The notes: generated from the letters alone by a model not told the origin. Numbered from the stretch's first letter, positions 31,701 to 44,613 are shown. The stretch: DNA of 64,000 bases from Dichomitus squalens LYAD-421 SS1 (GCF_000275845.1 NW_006766890.1:747042-811041); one strand, 5' to 3'. Numbers and translations: made by a program.

Positions 31701-34109
31701 CTAGAAGTCTGCCCGAGCTAGCCACCGAGATATCATAGCCTGCGCCTCCGCCGGCTTGTCGTGCGGGACGTATAGTCGCAAAACCTTCATGTCAGCACAC
31801 CATTCCTTATGCCAGACAGATGTGCACGGAAAACACTTATCATATGTCCCGCGCCGCGGATCGTTGCGAACGTTAGCGGGCCCGCAGACTTGACCTCCCC
31901 TGCCTTGTGCCCGTCGACGATCCAGTCGCGGAAGTCGTGCGTGTTGTACACCGCGTTGCCCGACCACTCGAGCTTCTCGAGCCAGAGTTTGCTCGCGTAC
32001 CAATTGCATTGCCAGTCGTACGTGCCCGAGTAGATGAGGACGGGTACGCCACGCTCGAGCAGGCCGGCGATGTAGAACTGCGAGGGCACGGCGTACTTGT
32101 CGAGGCGCTTATTGAATGCACGCCCGACATCATTGTCGCAGCTACTGAAATTCTTGGGCGTTTCGACGCCTAAAAGATCCCGAACCGAGGGTTGATCGAG
32201 ATAGTCCTTGATGACTTCTGTCTCTCGGTAACAGAGGGTCCCTACACACGGCTGGAGAATGCTTCAGCAGGAGTGATTGCACAGCTGAGTCAAGGTGTTC
32301 AATCTCACCTTGGAGATGTCATAGACGTTGCGGTCTGAGTGCAGGATGTTGAGAAATGTCACGGGTACAAGTCAACTAAGTGCTGGTTGTCGTACCACTG
32401 TTCGCGAACACACCGCTCACTTGATCTTGACAAAAGTCTACCGCTGCTTTACATCCAATTTCATCAAATATGTCAACGCAGTTCTGCTGCATAGCCTGCT
32501 GACAGCGTGGCAGCTTCGGAGGTCACCATTGATGAGCGTCAGTGGTTCGCAATATGCATGATCGCAGTAAGTCTTACCGTTGTTTTCATCCGGACGCAGG
32601 CATTGATGGACTGGAAAGGGATATCAAACGCAGCAGTGCCGCATTCGATCTCGTATCTTCCCAGGTAAACCCTGACGATATCGGCGGTGTGATGCCTCAG
32701 CATGGCAGCTCTGGAGGAATTCGGACCACGCACATCATGATATCTACTATGCCGTTACCAATGATCACGCTAGACAAATTCAGCGTCTCTCGCCCCTCCG
32801 CGACCGCAACGGTGTTCTGGTCGTAGACATAACTCGCAAAGGCAGGTAGGTAGCGACCCTAGAAATGGTTTCTGTGAGGCACTTGAGAGATCAGGGGTCG
32901 ATAAATGCACTTACGCCATACGATTCCCCCGCGAGGTGCAAGGCACGACCCTTGAACTGGGAGAATGTCTCAAAGAATATGGTGAGGAAAGCGTGAATGT
33001 TCCTGGCCGCATCTTCGGTGGTCTCAATTGTCTCGCCGTAGTCTGCGTACGAGAAGCCAACGCCGACCCTGTCCTGCGCAGTCAGCTCCGACAAGCAACG
33101 ATCATTTACACAAGGCGGCTCACGGTTGATCCAGGAAGAAAATATTTGCTTCTGCGTTCCACGAGTAGGGATTCCAGGTGGTGCCGTTGCTTGAGACATT
33201 TTGCATATCAATACTGCACGGACCTCAAGGATTATGTGAGCTGACATGGACCAAAGCGCGCAGCGCAAATGTCCTCACCGAGCTCCATGAGGAGACCCAT
33301 GGAAGATGAGCAACCGGGACCTTCAAGTGTGTTTCAACAAGTCAGATTTCTGACGCTTATTCTTCAGGCAATTCATACCCCCATTGATCCACATCATGAC
33401 GTCGTCTGCGGAGTCTGTCAGTAAGCTGTAGAGCGGCATGATCTGCAGGAGGTGAAGTGTGCCAAGTATATTTTCCTCGGCAGCTGCCAAGATTCTTAGG
33501 CTGCAGGAATGATTTCGCAGGCTCAGCCTCCAGTGGGCCGCATAGTGCCTCATGTAATATGAAGACTGGCCTGAAGCGATACCAGGCCTTGGCGCCTGAG
33601 CATATGTAGAGAGGATTGCACGCATTTATGTCAAAACCTCTTGGGCATGTGTAGGTTGACCTTGGAGAGGAGTCGTCATTAAGTACTCACCGGTGTCTGG
33701 GTCACGTCTGCTCTCAAAGAAATAGAAGAACAAATGTTTGGCACCATAGTCCACGTCCAGGTAGCCTGTATACACACTGGGACTCAGTCAGCACAGCTGA
33801 CCTTGACATTCAAATTAATGTAATTCGGCCTTGGTTGATTACTCACTTGACCGTGGGGTCGCAGAATTCGCTTTTCTTCACCCGCACTTGGTGAGATGGA
33901 AAGCGGGGATGAGCCAATGCCAGATAGCCGTTATGTGAGGTGACAGAAGCCAAAGAACGCGTCGAGAAGTTGCTCTGGGCCCGAGAGAACGTTCCGACTG
34001 AAACCGGATGAGTACTATCACGTATGCTTGCGACGTCAAAGGCAACCTGCTGGCTGCTCACCAGCCCCGCAACAGCTAGCAATATACAGATCGCCAGGGA
34101 CGTGAACAT
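31701..34109 (-). CDS. Secreted/vacuolar serine carboxypeptidase (S10, CPY-like)
   Basis: Removes C-terminal residues from peptides. Twelve exons: 34109-33847, 33776-33691, 33414-33379, 33320-33279, 33223-33124, 33068-32915, 32858-32734, 32671-32578, 32513-32396, 32334-32309, 32251-31841 and 31769-31701, giving 507 aa. A signal peptide MFTSLAICILLAVAGLVSS is present. Family blocks are CDPTVNVYTGYLDV, WINGGPGCSS, WNAEANIFFLDQPVGVGFSY and the nucleophile motif GESYGGRYLPAF (Ser225). Asp427 lies in YDWQCN and His484 in GAGHMVPHDKP, so the triad is complete. The last junction, inside GHM/VPHD, has no GT-AG solution. It requires an intron beginning ATAAGT (31840) and ending ATAC (31770). Without it the frame stops 16 residues after GHM and loses the conserved C-terminus. 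Confidence 0.9.
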
Positions 34110-34422
34110 GGTGGGAGACGATAAGGATGTTCGTGCGGGTCGTGTGGATGACTCTGGCTAAACATGGCTGCGCCCACGGGGACCGTCGCGTTCGCGGTCA
34201 CGGATCTCCACACGCGGAAGCGCACCGGAGACTGGCGCCTACTGGGGTTACCCTCTAGCGCCCGCTTCCAGCACGTGTTCTTGTTGCCTCAAAATTTCGG
34301 CACGCACTGTACCCAAAGTTCCCGTGCAAAATCCGGCTTCTGGTCCCAGTGGACGTCTCCTTTCCTCACCTTCTCGGCTTGTATCTTTCGTATTCTCTTC
34401 TGGGTCTAGGGGTGCGACGAAA
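34110..34422. promoter_or_regulatory. Shared upstream region of carboxypeptidase and NOP58
   Basis: 313 bp between two divergent start codons. No TATA box is evident. It must contain the promoters of both genes. Confidence 0.4.
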
Positions 34423-36570
34423 ATGCTGGTTTTATATGAAACTGCGCTTGGCTACTGTCTGTTCAAGCTCACGGATGATGCCAAACTCGAGAGCAATGAT
34501 GTCTGGGAGGACTTCAAGACACCCGAGAAGGCTAACAAGCTGTAAGCAATGCTTTCATGTCGTATATCTCTGTGTTGTTCATGCGCACCCCACTCGTTTT
34601 CTTCTCGCTTGCTCCCCTGTCGCGCCGGACACGAAATGCCTATACTAGTCTTAAGCTGAAGGCTATTCACCGATTCACCTCGACTGCGACTGCAGTGGAG
34701 GAGATCACTGCATTGCAGGATCAAAAGCTCAGCAAGAACTTGAAGAAGTTCTTGTCAGATGAGATTGTCGGGAAGGGGAAGAGCAAGGAGACATTGGCGG
34801 TCTTCGAGGCGGGCATTGGTATGTGAAGTTGGCATTCCTCGATTTCCGGTGTTTACCGGAGCGAGCAGGCAAGGCAATTAAGGAGAAGCTCAAAATCAAG
34901 GTCGTCTCACCAAACATGACCGAGCTCTTCCATGGGATCCGCTCGCAGCTCACCGCACTCCTGGACGGTCTTGACCCCAAGGATCTCGCAACCATGAGCT
35001 TGGGCCTCAGTCACTCACTATCACGGTGCGTCTACACACTACTGCAATGCGACCGTAATGCAACTTCTAAGCACAGTGCAGATTCAAGCTCAAGTTCTCG
35101 CCAGACAAGGTGGATACGATGATTGTACAGGCAATCGCACTCCTCGACGACCTCGACAAGGAGATCAACATTTACGCAATGCGTGTCAAGGTGAGCGTCC
35201 ATTGTCATCCTCCTCAGGCCCAGGAGCCTACTAGTGCGTCCGCAGGAGTGGTACGGATGGCATTTCCCCGAGATGGCAAAAATCATTGTCGACAATATTG
35301 CCTACGCGAAGGTTATCAAGCACATGGGTAAGTGAGCTTCCTGCGAGGTTCTGGGTTGCGTCTCATTCCATGGCCGCTAGCTTTCCGGACAAATGCTGCC
35401 TCGACAGACTTCTCTGCCATCCTCCCCGAAGACCTGGAGGCCACTCTGAAAGCGGCCGCGGTCATCTCGATGGGTACCGACATCTCAGAATCCGACATGG
35501 CGCACATCAACTCGCTGTGTGACCAGGTCATTTCCATTTCCTCCTACCGTGCGCAGCTCGCGGAGTACCTCCGGAATCGCATGAACGCCATCGCACCTAA
35601 CTTGACTGCGCTCGTCGGCGACCTCGTCGGCGCGCGGCTCATTAGCCACGCGGGTAGCCTGCTCAACCTCGCAAAACATCCTGCAAGTACCATCCAGATC
35701 CTTGGAGCTGAGAAGGCTCTGTTCCGTGCGCTCAAGACAAAGCACGACACGCCCAAGTACGGCCTCATCTACCATGCGTCCCTCATCGGCCAAGCACCGC
35801 CAAAACTCAAGGGCAAGGTGCGTTTTCTCCTTCCGTAGTCCGCGTCGCGTGCCCCTCATTGTGTCATGTGCTACACAGATGGCCCGTATGGTCGCCACAA
35901 AAGCCGCACTGTCGATCCGCGTCGACGCGCTGACCGACGCCGACGACAAGTCTGAGCCGCACGCGCCGTCAATAGGCATCGAGAACCGCGCGAAGCTCGA
36001 GGCGCGGCTGCATGCGCTCGAGACGCAGAGCGACGCGTCGGCTGTGCGGTCTGCGTTTGCGGGCAAGAAGCAGGCGCGGTTCCAAATGACAGGCGAGACC
36101 AAAACGTACAACACTGCGGCAGATGCTGTCGACCTTGTACCGACGCAGCGCGAGCCGATGGAGGCGGCGGTGAAGGCGGTGCTGGATGTGAAGGCGGAGA
36201 AGAAGCGGGCGAAGGAGGAGAAGAAGGCGAAGAAGCGTGCGGCGGAGAAGGAGGAGATCGCCGAGGGCATCGAGGAGGCGCAAATGGAGGTGGACGGGGA
36301 GGCGGAGAGTAAGGAGAGCAAGAAGGAGAAGAAGCGGAAGCGGAGAGAGAGTGAGGCCATGGTCGTTGATCAAGAGAAGGTAAGTCGCGTCTGTGCTAGC
36401 GCTCCGTCTGGCAGAGTGTTGACTTATTCATCTCCCCGAAGCCGGAGACTGAGGAAGAACGTAAGGCGAGGAAGAAGGCACGCAAGGCGGAAAAGGCTGC
36501 TGCAGCAGAGAATGGCGACGTGGATGGGGATGCAACGAAGAAAAAGAAGAAGAAAAAGTCGGAAGCATAG
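34423..36570 (+). CDS. NOP58: Nucleolar protein Nop58, box C/D snoRNP core
   Basis: Core scaffold of box C/D snoRNPs that guide rRNA 2'-O-methylation; nucleolar. Exons: 34423-34541, 34649-34818, 34869-35025, 35082-35190, 35246-35327, 35381-35817, 35879-36379 and 36442-36570, giving 567 aa. It begins [16 protein letters not shown]. The coiled-coil and Nop domains carry [53 protein letters not shown] and the highly conserved [39 protein letters not shown] follows. The C-terminus is a Lys/Glu-rich tail ending in a [10 protein letters not shown] nuclear-type sequence, as in yeast Nop58. Confidence 0.97.
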
Positions 36571-37301
36571 CTATTATCATTGCTATCCACTAGCTCTTGT
36601 CATATCTTGTTGTATTGCTTCCGCATCCCTTTGCTTCATCTTACACTCTTCCTTCGCAGCGATCTCCCGGTGGGAACCGATAAAGGTCTGGGTGCTGGAT
36701 TATGAGCAGGCTCAATCGGTTCGGCAAAAGAGCATGAAGTCACGAGGTGCCCAACGGATGTCCTCTTGACCGACGACCGATGTCGATTCCAGTATTGGTG
36801 TATGGAGGCTTGTAACGTACCCCAAATGCATCGTCTTCGTCTCGTTCATCTGCCACTGTCACATTAAACCACTAAGCCGCGATAGCGGGCGGTGAAGAGC
36901 ACCGGCGAACATTTAGAGATGCTAGCAAGGCTCACTCATACAGTACGCCTTCGCCCACCGTTGAAGTCGACAACAATACCTGCGTTCTCATACAGCGAGC
37001 AACTGCTTCCAAGATACCGAGTGGACCGTCATGCTCTCAGGCCGGGTGGGAGCCCAAACAACTGCCGTCGAGTGCTCGGTTGTCGGTAGTAGCCACCTTT
37101 GTCGATCTCAAGTTAGAAGTGAGAAGCACGATCACTGTCTCTGCTTCGGAATCCCTGCGCCATTGAGGCACGCCGGGACAAATGAAACTCAATCATGGAA
37201 CGTCCTGACAGGTCGTCATATATCTATGTTTACAGGATATGGCTACACATCACGTATCGACCACGCAGACTACGGAAACACGCAAAAGAGGTAGGAGTCG
37301 G
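36571..37301. other. Convergent intergenic region, no gene recognised
   Basis: This stretch between the stop codons of NOP58 and CTU1 contains no credible gene; both 3' UTRs are expected here. Confidence 0.45.
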
Positions 37302-38721
37302 CTAGGACGCCGCTTCTATTGGGGCTGTCGAATTGGGTCGCGAACTGGCAGGGAGTTGAAAGAAGGGAATCGTGCGCAGGTTTTCTGGAGCGTGGTCATC
37401 GGCATCCAACTTCTTCCGTCCGCGATCGGTCTGCGTCAAGCGAGTGAAAAAGAGTTGAGTAACCGCATTAGAGAGGAGAGAAGATCACGCACAGCGACCG
37501 CATGGGCCATCCCACGCTCCAAGCCTTCGAGCAGGGTGCAGGCCTTGCACAGTTCGTTACTGGACATGTAGCCGCAGCGCCTGCACGTCTCTGCGAAAAC
37601 ACTGGATTAGAGGCAGTCGCGCGATGATAAGGAGAGCTTGGACGTACGCTGTGACTTCTGTGTCGCCTTAACATCCTCCTTGATCTCGAAAGCCTCACCT
37701 GAGTGTATAATGTCGATGATAGCGCTCGGCCGTGAGACCTCGAGATCTTTCAAGAACGCTCTGGCATGACCCCGATACGCGTCAGGGGAGTAGATGCATT
37801 CTGTTGAAAAGTAATCCAGCTTTTTGAAGTACGCGTACCTGACAGCACAAGGGTCATGAGCTTGCCATGCACAAGGAGGTAAGGGCACTCACATTACAAT
37901 CTCCTTCTCATATGCATACTTGAAAGGCTTCGACCTTTTGATCGTGTCTTCTCCCTGTGTACAAATAGAAGTACAACGTCCGAGACGGGCGATGTCCCCA
38001 CGCATGACTGCAAGAAGAACGGTTCGATCGTACGGAGGGGGTCACGCTGTCGTGATCGGACTCACTATTCATCAGCACAGTTTCCGCGATATCATCGGCA
38101 TTGTGACCGGTCACAATATGCTCAACGTTGAGTATTGCTGCACCCCTATCGAGTGCTTGTCGCCGGAATACTCCGCAAAAGGTGCAGTTGTTTTTCTTTC
38201 CGATTTGAGTGACGATGGCATCCATAGTCCAGCCGTATAATTCGTCATATGATAAAATTTTCAAAGGCATGTCGTACTGCTGCTGATTTCGTTTCACAGT
38301 CTGAAACAGGTCCATATGAGTCTACACTTCGTCAGAGACAATGCGGTTCGCGCACCTCCAAAGAATCATCCCGGTACCCGGTGATCCCTTCGTCTATCGA
38401 CAAGAGGAAAAGGTCCAAGCCGTAACTGTACCGTTCGTTCAGAGTTTTCATGACATGCGCAAGCACGGTGGAATCTGGGGGAAAGATCATGGTCAGAACG
38501 ACGACCCCTGAAGCCATCCTTTTGAGAACCGCACCTTTGCCACCGGAAGCACCAATCGCTACCCGGTCTCCTGGTTTGAAAAGCTTCGCTTCCGTGACGG
38601 TGTTATGGACTTCAGTCTCAAACACATAGAAGAAGCATTCTTTGCATATTTGCTGCCCCGTCTTTGGCCGTTTCAAGATCGCACGAACGGCATGGCAGAG
38701 AGCACAGAGTCGTGGAGGCAT
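37302..38721 (-). CDS. NCS6: Cytoplasmic tRNA 2-thiolation protein 1 (Ctu1/Ncs6)
   Basis: PP-loop ATPase that, with Ctu2 and Urm1 as sulfur carrier, thiolates U34 of tRNA-Lys, -Glu and -Gln in the cytosol. Exons: 38721-38535, 38474-38356, 38300-38066, 38007-37893, 37838-37648, 37590-37493 and 37430-37302, giving 357 aa. The N-terminus has a CALC...CKECF zinc-binding pair. The PP-loop SGGKDSTVLAH is split by an intron after SGGK. Further motifs are [41 protein letters not shown] and the C-terminal [16 protein letters not shown] zinc ribbon. A longer in-frame start at 38787 adds 22 residues with no family counterpart. The final exon (TDRGRKK onward) is less conserved. Confidence 0.95.
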
Positions 38722-39435
38722 GGTCGACGCAGTCAGGTAAGAGTTCTTTTGGCGCCCGTGCCTCAGCAGAGATCTCGCAGGAGTCAAGGATTACAATTTC
38801 CGCTTTTGGCATGGGCAGTGGTAGCTTCCCTGGCCATCAGCTTCCTTCATGCAACGCTTGCGCACGACAGAAGCGTCAACAAGCTCAAACCCTCGAATTC
38901 CACGTCATGTCCGGCGGCCCTGAGGCCATCTCAGCTGCCTAAACAAGTCATGATTGCTACCACCTTGGTGACAGTTCATGCAAAGTTGCTTCATCCTCCC
39001 GTGGACCCGGGGTGTGGTCATAATGGACCCGGATTCCACACGCATGTGTGCAACAGTCCTGGAAAAGGTCCATACACTCCAGACAAGCAGGATCAGCTTC
39101 CAACGAACCCTATACGGGAAGAACTTCTACTAATGTACCTGATCGTCTATGCTGCATGAGGAAGCACTATCACAGACACTCAATATGGTCAATTCGTGTA
39201 CCAGATAGCGTAGTTCCGTTCTCAAGGGATGTAGTGCTATATGATCAGGCGAAGGTACCCTGCTCGCCTGTGCCCCGTTTTCTCTGGGTCTGCCTATTGC
39301 AACGACCTGGGAGGGCCTCTAATCGCTTGCGGTGAGCCATGCCCTTACCCCAATACCAGGGGATAATTATCGCAACATCTCAAGCTTTGTTGCCACATCT
39401 GAGACGTAGAACCTCGGACGTAACGGCTCGATACA
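38722..39435. other. Intergenic, no gene recognised
   Basis: This is the CTU1 promoter side. Frames such as 38605-39159 on the plus strand are antisense shadows plus random sequence. Confidence 0.4.
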
Positions 39436-39720
39436 GTGAGGGATGACCTGATCCTGTTGGGGCCACGCACGACCCTTGCGGTGCTGCAATCAGCCGCTGT
39501 CTTGCCTAAACCCCTTACGGATCCCCTACCGAACACCTGCTTTTTGTGCGGTGTCGATGGCGGGCCAGACCTGCTGTTGTGTCGAGGTAGGAAAGGCAAT
39601 TGCCATAATCCATTCGAACTCCATATGACCAAGCCAGAGCCCTCCAACCCAGCGTGGTATACACGGACACCGCCAGTGCCGAACGATGTGTTGTGGGAAT
39701 TGAAGCGGATCATGCACTAG
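39436..39720 (+). CDS. Small ORF with a degenerate PHD-finger-like segment
   Basis: An 94-codon frame. Its centre reads CFLCGVDGGPDLLLC, then CHNPFELHM, then AWYTRTPPVPND, which follows the order of a PHD finger (CxxC, LLLC..C, F..H.C, WYC..C). Several zinc ligands are replaced: Met instead of Cys after ELH, and Thr instead of Cys after WY. Either the similarity is accidental, or this is a decayed fragment of a larger PHD gene. Another reading is an intron with donor GTAGGA inside the motif. Function cannot be assigned. Confidence 0.3.
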   Translation: MRDDLILLGPRTTLAVLQSAAVLPKPLTDPLPNTCFLCGVDGGPDLLLCRGRKGNCHNPFELHMTKPEPSNPAWYTRTPPVPNDVLWELKRIMH

Positions 39721-39829
39721 GTCGATGTGCATCGCGACAAGGTGACCGCAGAACTCACGGCAAACAGCAAATGCATGCCCATTCATAGCTAACTACACAA
39801 TCTGGATTGATTTGGATTACTGATACCCC

Positions 39830-42800
39830 TTATGCAGAGGCCTGACTATACTTTTGCACCCGCTTCATGCGAGTCGCAATCTCCCCGCGTAGCTCGCCAA
39901 GAGAAGCACGTCCACGAGAGGAAAGGTCCGCCTGTGTATCCGCCGCGACCAACACTTGGTCGATGAGCGTGTAGGGCAGCCATGTAGCGGCTGCCGTCTT
40001 CGACATGTCCTCAGTGAGTCGCGAGTCGCTCTAGAAAACGGTGACATCCGCACGTCAGCTCAAGCTCTAAGTTCGATGCGCGACCAACTCCGACGGTCGT
40101 TGCGCGCTCGATTGCAGAATGAATTCCCTCCGCAGCAACGGCACTTACCCTCCGCATCATCGACAGCGTATAGTCTAGAGCTGCCTCCAGCACCTCATAC
40201 CGTAAGCAGGTACGGATGAGATATTCGGGGTGATGCTCCTGTGACACGGGACAGCGGATCCGTCAACCGTTTGCTTGTCTTGGCACTGGGTTATACTTAC
40301 TTCGAGTTTATGGATGAGCCATGGCGGTGGAGGCGATGTCCTATCGAAGCTCACGATCGTTTCCAGCGCCACTTTGGAATACCTATAATCGGTCTGGGGC
40401 CCATCGTGCCGCTCGAGCGACTGCCGCAGGTATCGCCAACCACGCTCCGCCGGAGTGCCGGGCCACGACGAAACCTTGTCTGTGAGGAGCCAGTCAGACA
40501 TATCCTCGCTCCTGCATATGACGGTAAACGATATCAGCACGCCTCCGAAATCACAAGCAACAGTGGAAGAATGTGCATACAGCACAGATTCCGGGTTCCT
40601 CGACAATCTGAGACACCGTCCGACAAGGTAGCTGAAGATGTCAGTCATGTCTAGATCCAGACTTCGCGCCGTTGCCATTGCGGTATTGAACCTGTTTGCT
40701 TGCGCTAGTCTCACTACGATTGAAGCCGGGGGCAACGCATATTCTGCCAAGACACGATAATGAAGTAGACAATGATTCACCGAAAGCGGAGAGAACGCAC
40801 CTCCAGCCGACAACAACGTGGGGTCCCTACGAACGAGCTCGGCCCTCGCGGATAGCAAAGCGTACTCGTGTTGCATATCCTTCAAATCCACCGCCTCAGT
40901 ATCGCGTTTTCCCGATGCGTACTTGCTCTCGGGAATATATTTAGACAGCCTGCGGCGCTTCCGGGGCTGAGTGAGACCGAGATGATTTATGAGGATTAGC
41001 TTAGTGACGACGACTACCATTCTCGATAAAAGCCTGCCTACCTCGTTCCCTGTCTCGGTAACAATGGGCAGCGTGATCCATTGACTTTTCGGGTCCACAA
41101 GGGCGAGTGCGTTCATCGCGACAATGTAGGCCTCCAGTTGCAACTCTACAAGCTCGGTGAATGCAGAAGCATCCCCCATCAAGGCCTCGAGCTTTCGAGC
41201 GCGCTGATACATCGTTAACGCAGCTGTCCGTCCATCAATACCGCGGAAGTTGCTGCCGGTAAGAGAACGGATACTCACCGTTTCGATAGTCCCCCCTGGA
41301 AACGTACCACGTGTAAAGGATCCTGGAGTAGAACGGCCGGATGCGCGGGTCCGCATTCCGAGCCTTGAACGCGAGTGCGTCTTCCACCTCGTCGGCCAAG
41401 CCAGCGAAATTGAGAGCCATGAGCCTGTCAACGGCGTTCTCCTCACACATCCTGTACAACAGCTGACTTATGGAGTCCCTCTTCCTGCAAGATGGCCATC
41501 AGCGATCAGCTTATTGAACACGGACAGAATTCGTGGCGTGAGTACGATCCATCTCGGACATGATACATACAGTCGTTCGTGAGGAGCGGATATGAGTGCC
41601 GCGTACGCATCCTCATACTGTCCGAGATCGGTCAACCCCTTTATCACGTTAGTCCACAAGGGCGTCGTGTCCTCGACGACACCAGGCTCAGAAAGAGCCA
41701 GTTGAGTGAAGAAGACGTCGTGATACGTGCTGATGGCGGCCTTGAACAGATCGGAGGCGTGCAGGTAGAATTCTAGCTGCGTGTCGAAGATGCGTCCGCT
41801 TGGGAGCACGTCCGCGAGAGCTTCTCGATCCTCGATCGACAGCGCAGAGTGTGGACCTGAGAAACGCAGTCAGCTGCAGCTCCCACAGAGGGGGCGCCCG
41901 TGGAGAGGAAGGGCACCGTTCACTCACCAAAGCTGCCTGCTAGAACCTCGAAAGCGGATCCCGCGTCGTCATAACGTCCTTCGTCTAACCACAAACGGCC
42001 TAAAACATACGTCACCGCAGGAGTACGTGGCAGCCATGCTAGAACCTCCCGCGCGACTTCGTAATAGCCCAGCTGACGGAGACGCTCGCAGAAAACGACC
42101 TCCAGATGCGTCGCGTAAGCAGGAGAGAGCGATTGTAAAAGACCAGTACGGTCAAGGAAGCGATGTGCGGATACGGGGAGTCCAGAAGAGAACGAGATCC
42201 CGTAAACGTTGGCTAGCCAATGGACTAGAGAGTACGTGGGCTGGAATCTAGCGCCGCGACTAGCGGAAACGTGCATGTTGCGCAATTTCGCGACAACTTC
42301 ATCGTCTGCCCCCGGACCGCTCGCCTGAGTTGTCGGAGTCGCGTTGTCTCCAGCGGGCTGCCGCGCCACATAACGCAGCATGGCGACCCCGCGAAATACG
42401 ACGAAAATCTCAGCGAGCAGCCCAGGGTCCCATTGGGGGAGCTCGTCCGCGAGGAAAAAAAGAAAGACCACGAGGGCAAGAGAGAACTCGTATCGCGCGT
42501 GGATGGACGTCGTTGCATATGACGCCGTAAGCGCCTTCAGCCACTCAGGGCTGATGGGGCGGGACAGGAGCTCTCCGTCGTCTTCTTCTCTCTTCACCTC
42601 TTTACCAAGCCCTCCGATGACATCGAGCACGTGACGCGCCAATTCCTGTATCGACTTGCCCGAGTCATGCTCCAGACTCCTGACGCGCCCGACAATCCAG
42701 CTTTCCAACCCTTCATCAACCTCCTCGTGGAAGTTGGAGACTCGGACTTGGTCCTGGATGATGTCGGCGTAAGGGAAGGCGATCTCTTGGCGAACAACTT

Positions 42801-44613
42801 CCTGTAGTCGTCCTTCTAAGGATCGCATGAGGCGCGGGCCAAGCCGAGTACGCATAGTCGAGAGAATCTTCAGAATGTCGAACTGCTTCTCCATAGGCTG
42901 AGACGAAGACAATTCTCTGCGCAGCCGTAGCGGTAGGTCTTCTCCTACTAGAGAAGCGATACGCTCACGCTCAACGATCAGGGCGCCATCCTCCGGATTG
43001 CCGCGTCCAATAGCCAAGGGCCATCGCCCGTTCCGTTCGATCTCTCGGCATCGGGCTATGAAACCTTCCCAATCTCGCTTGAAGGCATTCCAGTAGTTGG
43101 CGTCGAGAGGCGCCCCAGTCCTCGGATCCTTGGTGCGCTGGACTGTGCAGCCGACAACGGATGTGATTTGTTCTGCTACAGACGCATAGGAGAGCAGGAG
43201 TTGCGGGGGATAAGGAGGCGGGAGAGACCGGCATGCGTCGGTGTACCGAGCGATGGCGGTATGCAAGGTGAGAGGAGAGAACATCCCAGGCCGCATGATA
43301 GCCTCGACGAATTTGTCCACGGCAGAGCCTGGCGAAAGCAACAGTTCATCCAGATATGCAGGAGTGAGTTCAGCTTCCTGGGCATACGAGGCCGAGCTCC
43401 ATCCACCAGTAGCAGTGGGGTCCGAGTCGTCCCATGACAGCACGAGGACCTCAACCATAGATTGGCCTTGCTTATCCCAGAGAGTGTACAATGTGTCGTC
43501 CATCACGGTGAAGTCCTGCAGATGGCAATGCACACTAGTCGCCGAGGCATCGAAGACGGTGACTGACCGTAAAGCATCTCCGTTAACAATGAAAAGTTGG
43601 AAGAAGCCACCAGAAGTCAGGGACCCCTCCGTGGGCACGAACACGAGGACATGCGGATCATCTGCATGTGATGGCGTAAAGACGCAGAGCAATTTCTGCG
43701 GCTCGGGAGGAAGAAGGACGGACGGCTTGATAGGCGTGGGCGAAGAGCGGGAAGCGACAGTGCTACGCCCCGGAGCCGTGGAGGGAAGCACATGCTCCGC
43801 AACACACCCGCCCCGAGCAGTCCACATGCGGAGATGACGGTCGCGAGATACAGTCCAGATGCTGCCAATGTCTGTCGGCTGTGGGTGGCTGGAGATAGAG
43901 ACTATGTCTGAGCTGCCGGGAGGACCCGCGTGAAGGAGGGATGTGATTGAATGCAGAAAGGAACGAGCATCAGCCCTGGTCTCGCGCCATACGTCTGATT
44001 TGATCGGTATAAGCGATTCGTAAGGCGTAAAGTTTGGATGACGGTGTGAGATGTACTTACCATCCGTTGTGTCACCTCCCAGTGATTCTGCCTCTAGCCT
44101 GAGCAGCGATCCTCCTGGTAGAGAGATGACTACGCAATGGGTACTCTGCACCTGAACCAGGCCTTCGTCAACCGCAGTTTGTATTACATATTCGCGATAC
44201 CATCGGCGGTTCGCGGTGGCTTGCCAGAGTGGCGCGCCCTCGCGAATGGGGATGACAATTCGGTAAAGAGATCCAAATCTGGTGGCCAACAAAACATGGA
44301 GCTCTTCAGATTGCGATAGCACGATCGAGGGGGAGGGTAGAATCGAGGCGGGGAAGTCGAAGCGCAGTGGGGGAACTTCGGACGAGAGAGATACGAGTTC
44401 TAGCATAAACCCGCCATGTGTTACGCGTAGCAGGATTGTACCTGTCAAGGGAGAGTGGAAGAGGGTTGAAAGAGAAGCATGTTCCAGAGGGTGACCAGAG
44501 TCGCTGCGAGGACTAAGATGGATTATGTCTTTCTGCGTTGAGTAGACCGGAATTGGTTGGGCGAGCGGGAAGAGGGCGGAAAGATGCGACGCAACCAGGA
44601 CGCTGGGTTCCAT
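39830..44613 (-). CDS. Nucleoporin Nup120/Nup160
   Basis: Large scaffold subunit of the Y-shaped (Nup84/Nup107) nuclear pore complex. Exons: 44613-44061, 43994-41928, 41856-41571, 41484-41279, 41223-40581, 40511-40301, 40238-40149 and 40030-39830, giving 1418 aa. The N-terminal half has a beta-propeller with blocks such as DIGSIWTVSRDRHLRMW. The C-terminal half is alpha-helical with LEVVFCERLRQLGYYEVA, DTQLEFYLHASDLFKAA, FYSRILYTWYVSRGDYRN and ALTMYQRARKLEAL. The last is the conserved AA.MYQRA.KL segment of Nup160. A 66-nt segment (44060-43995) starting GTAAGT is treated as an intron although it is in frame and stop-free. The start MEPSVLVASHL is chosen over an upstream in-frame Met at 44796, whose extension looks unlike protein. 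Confidence 0.88.
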
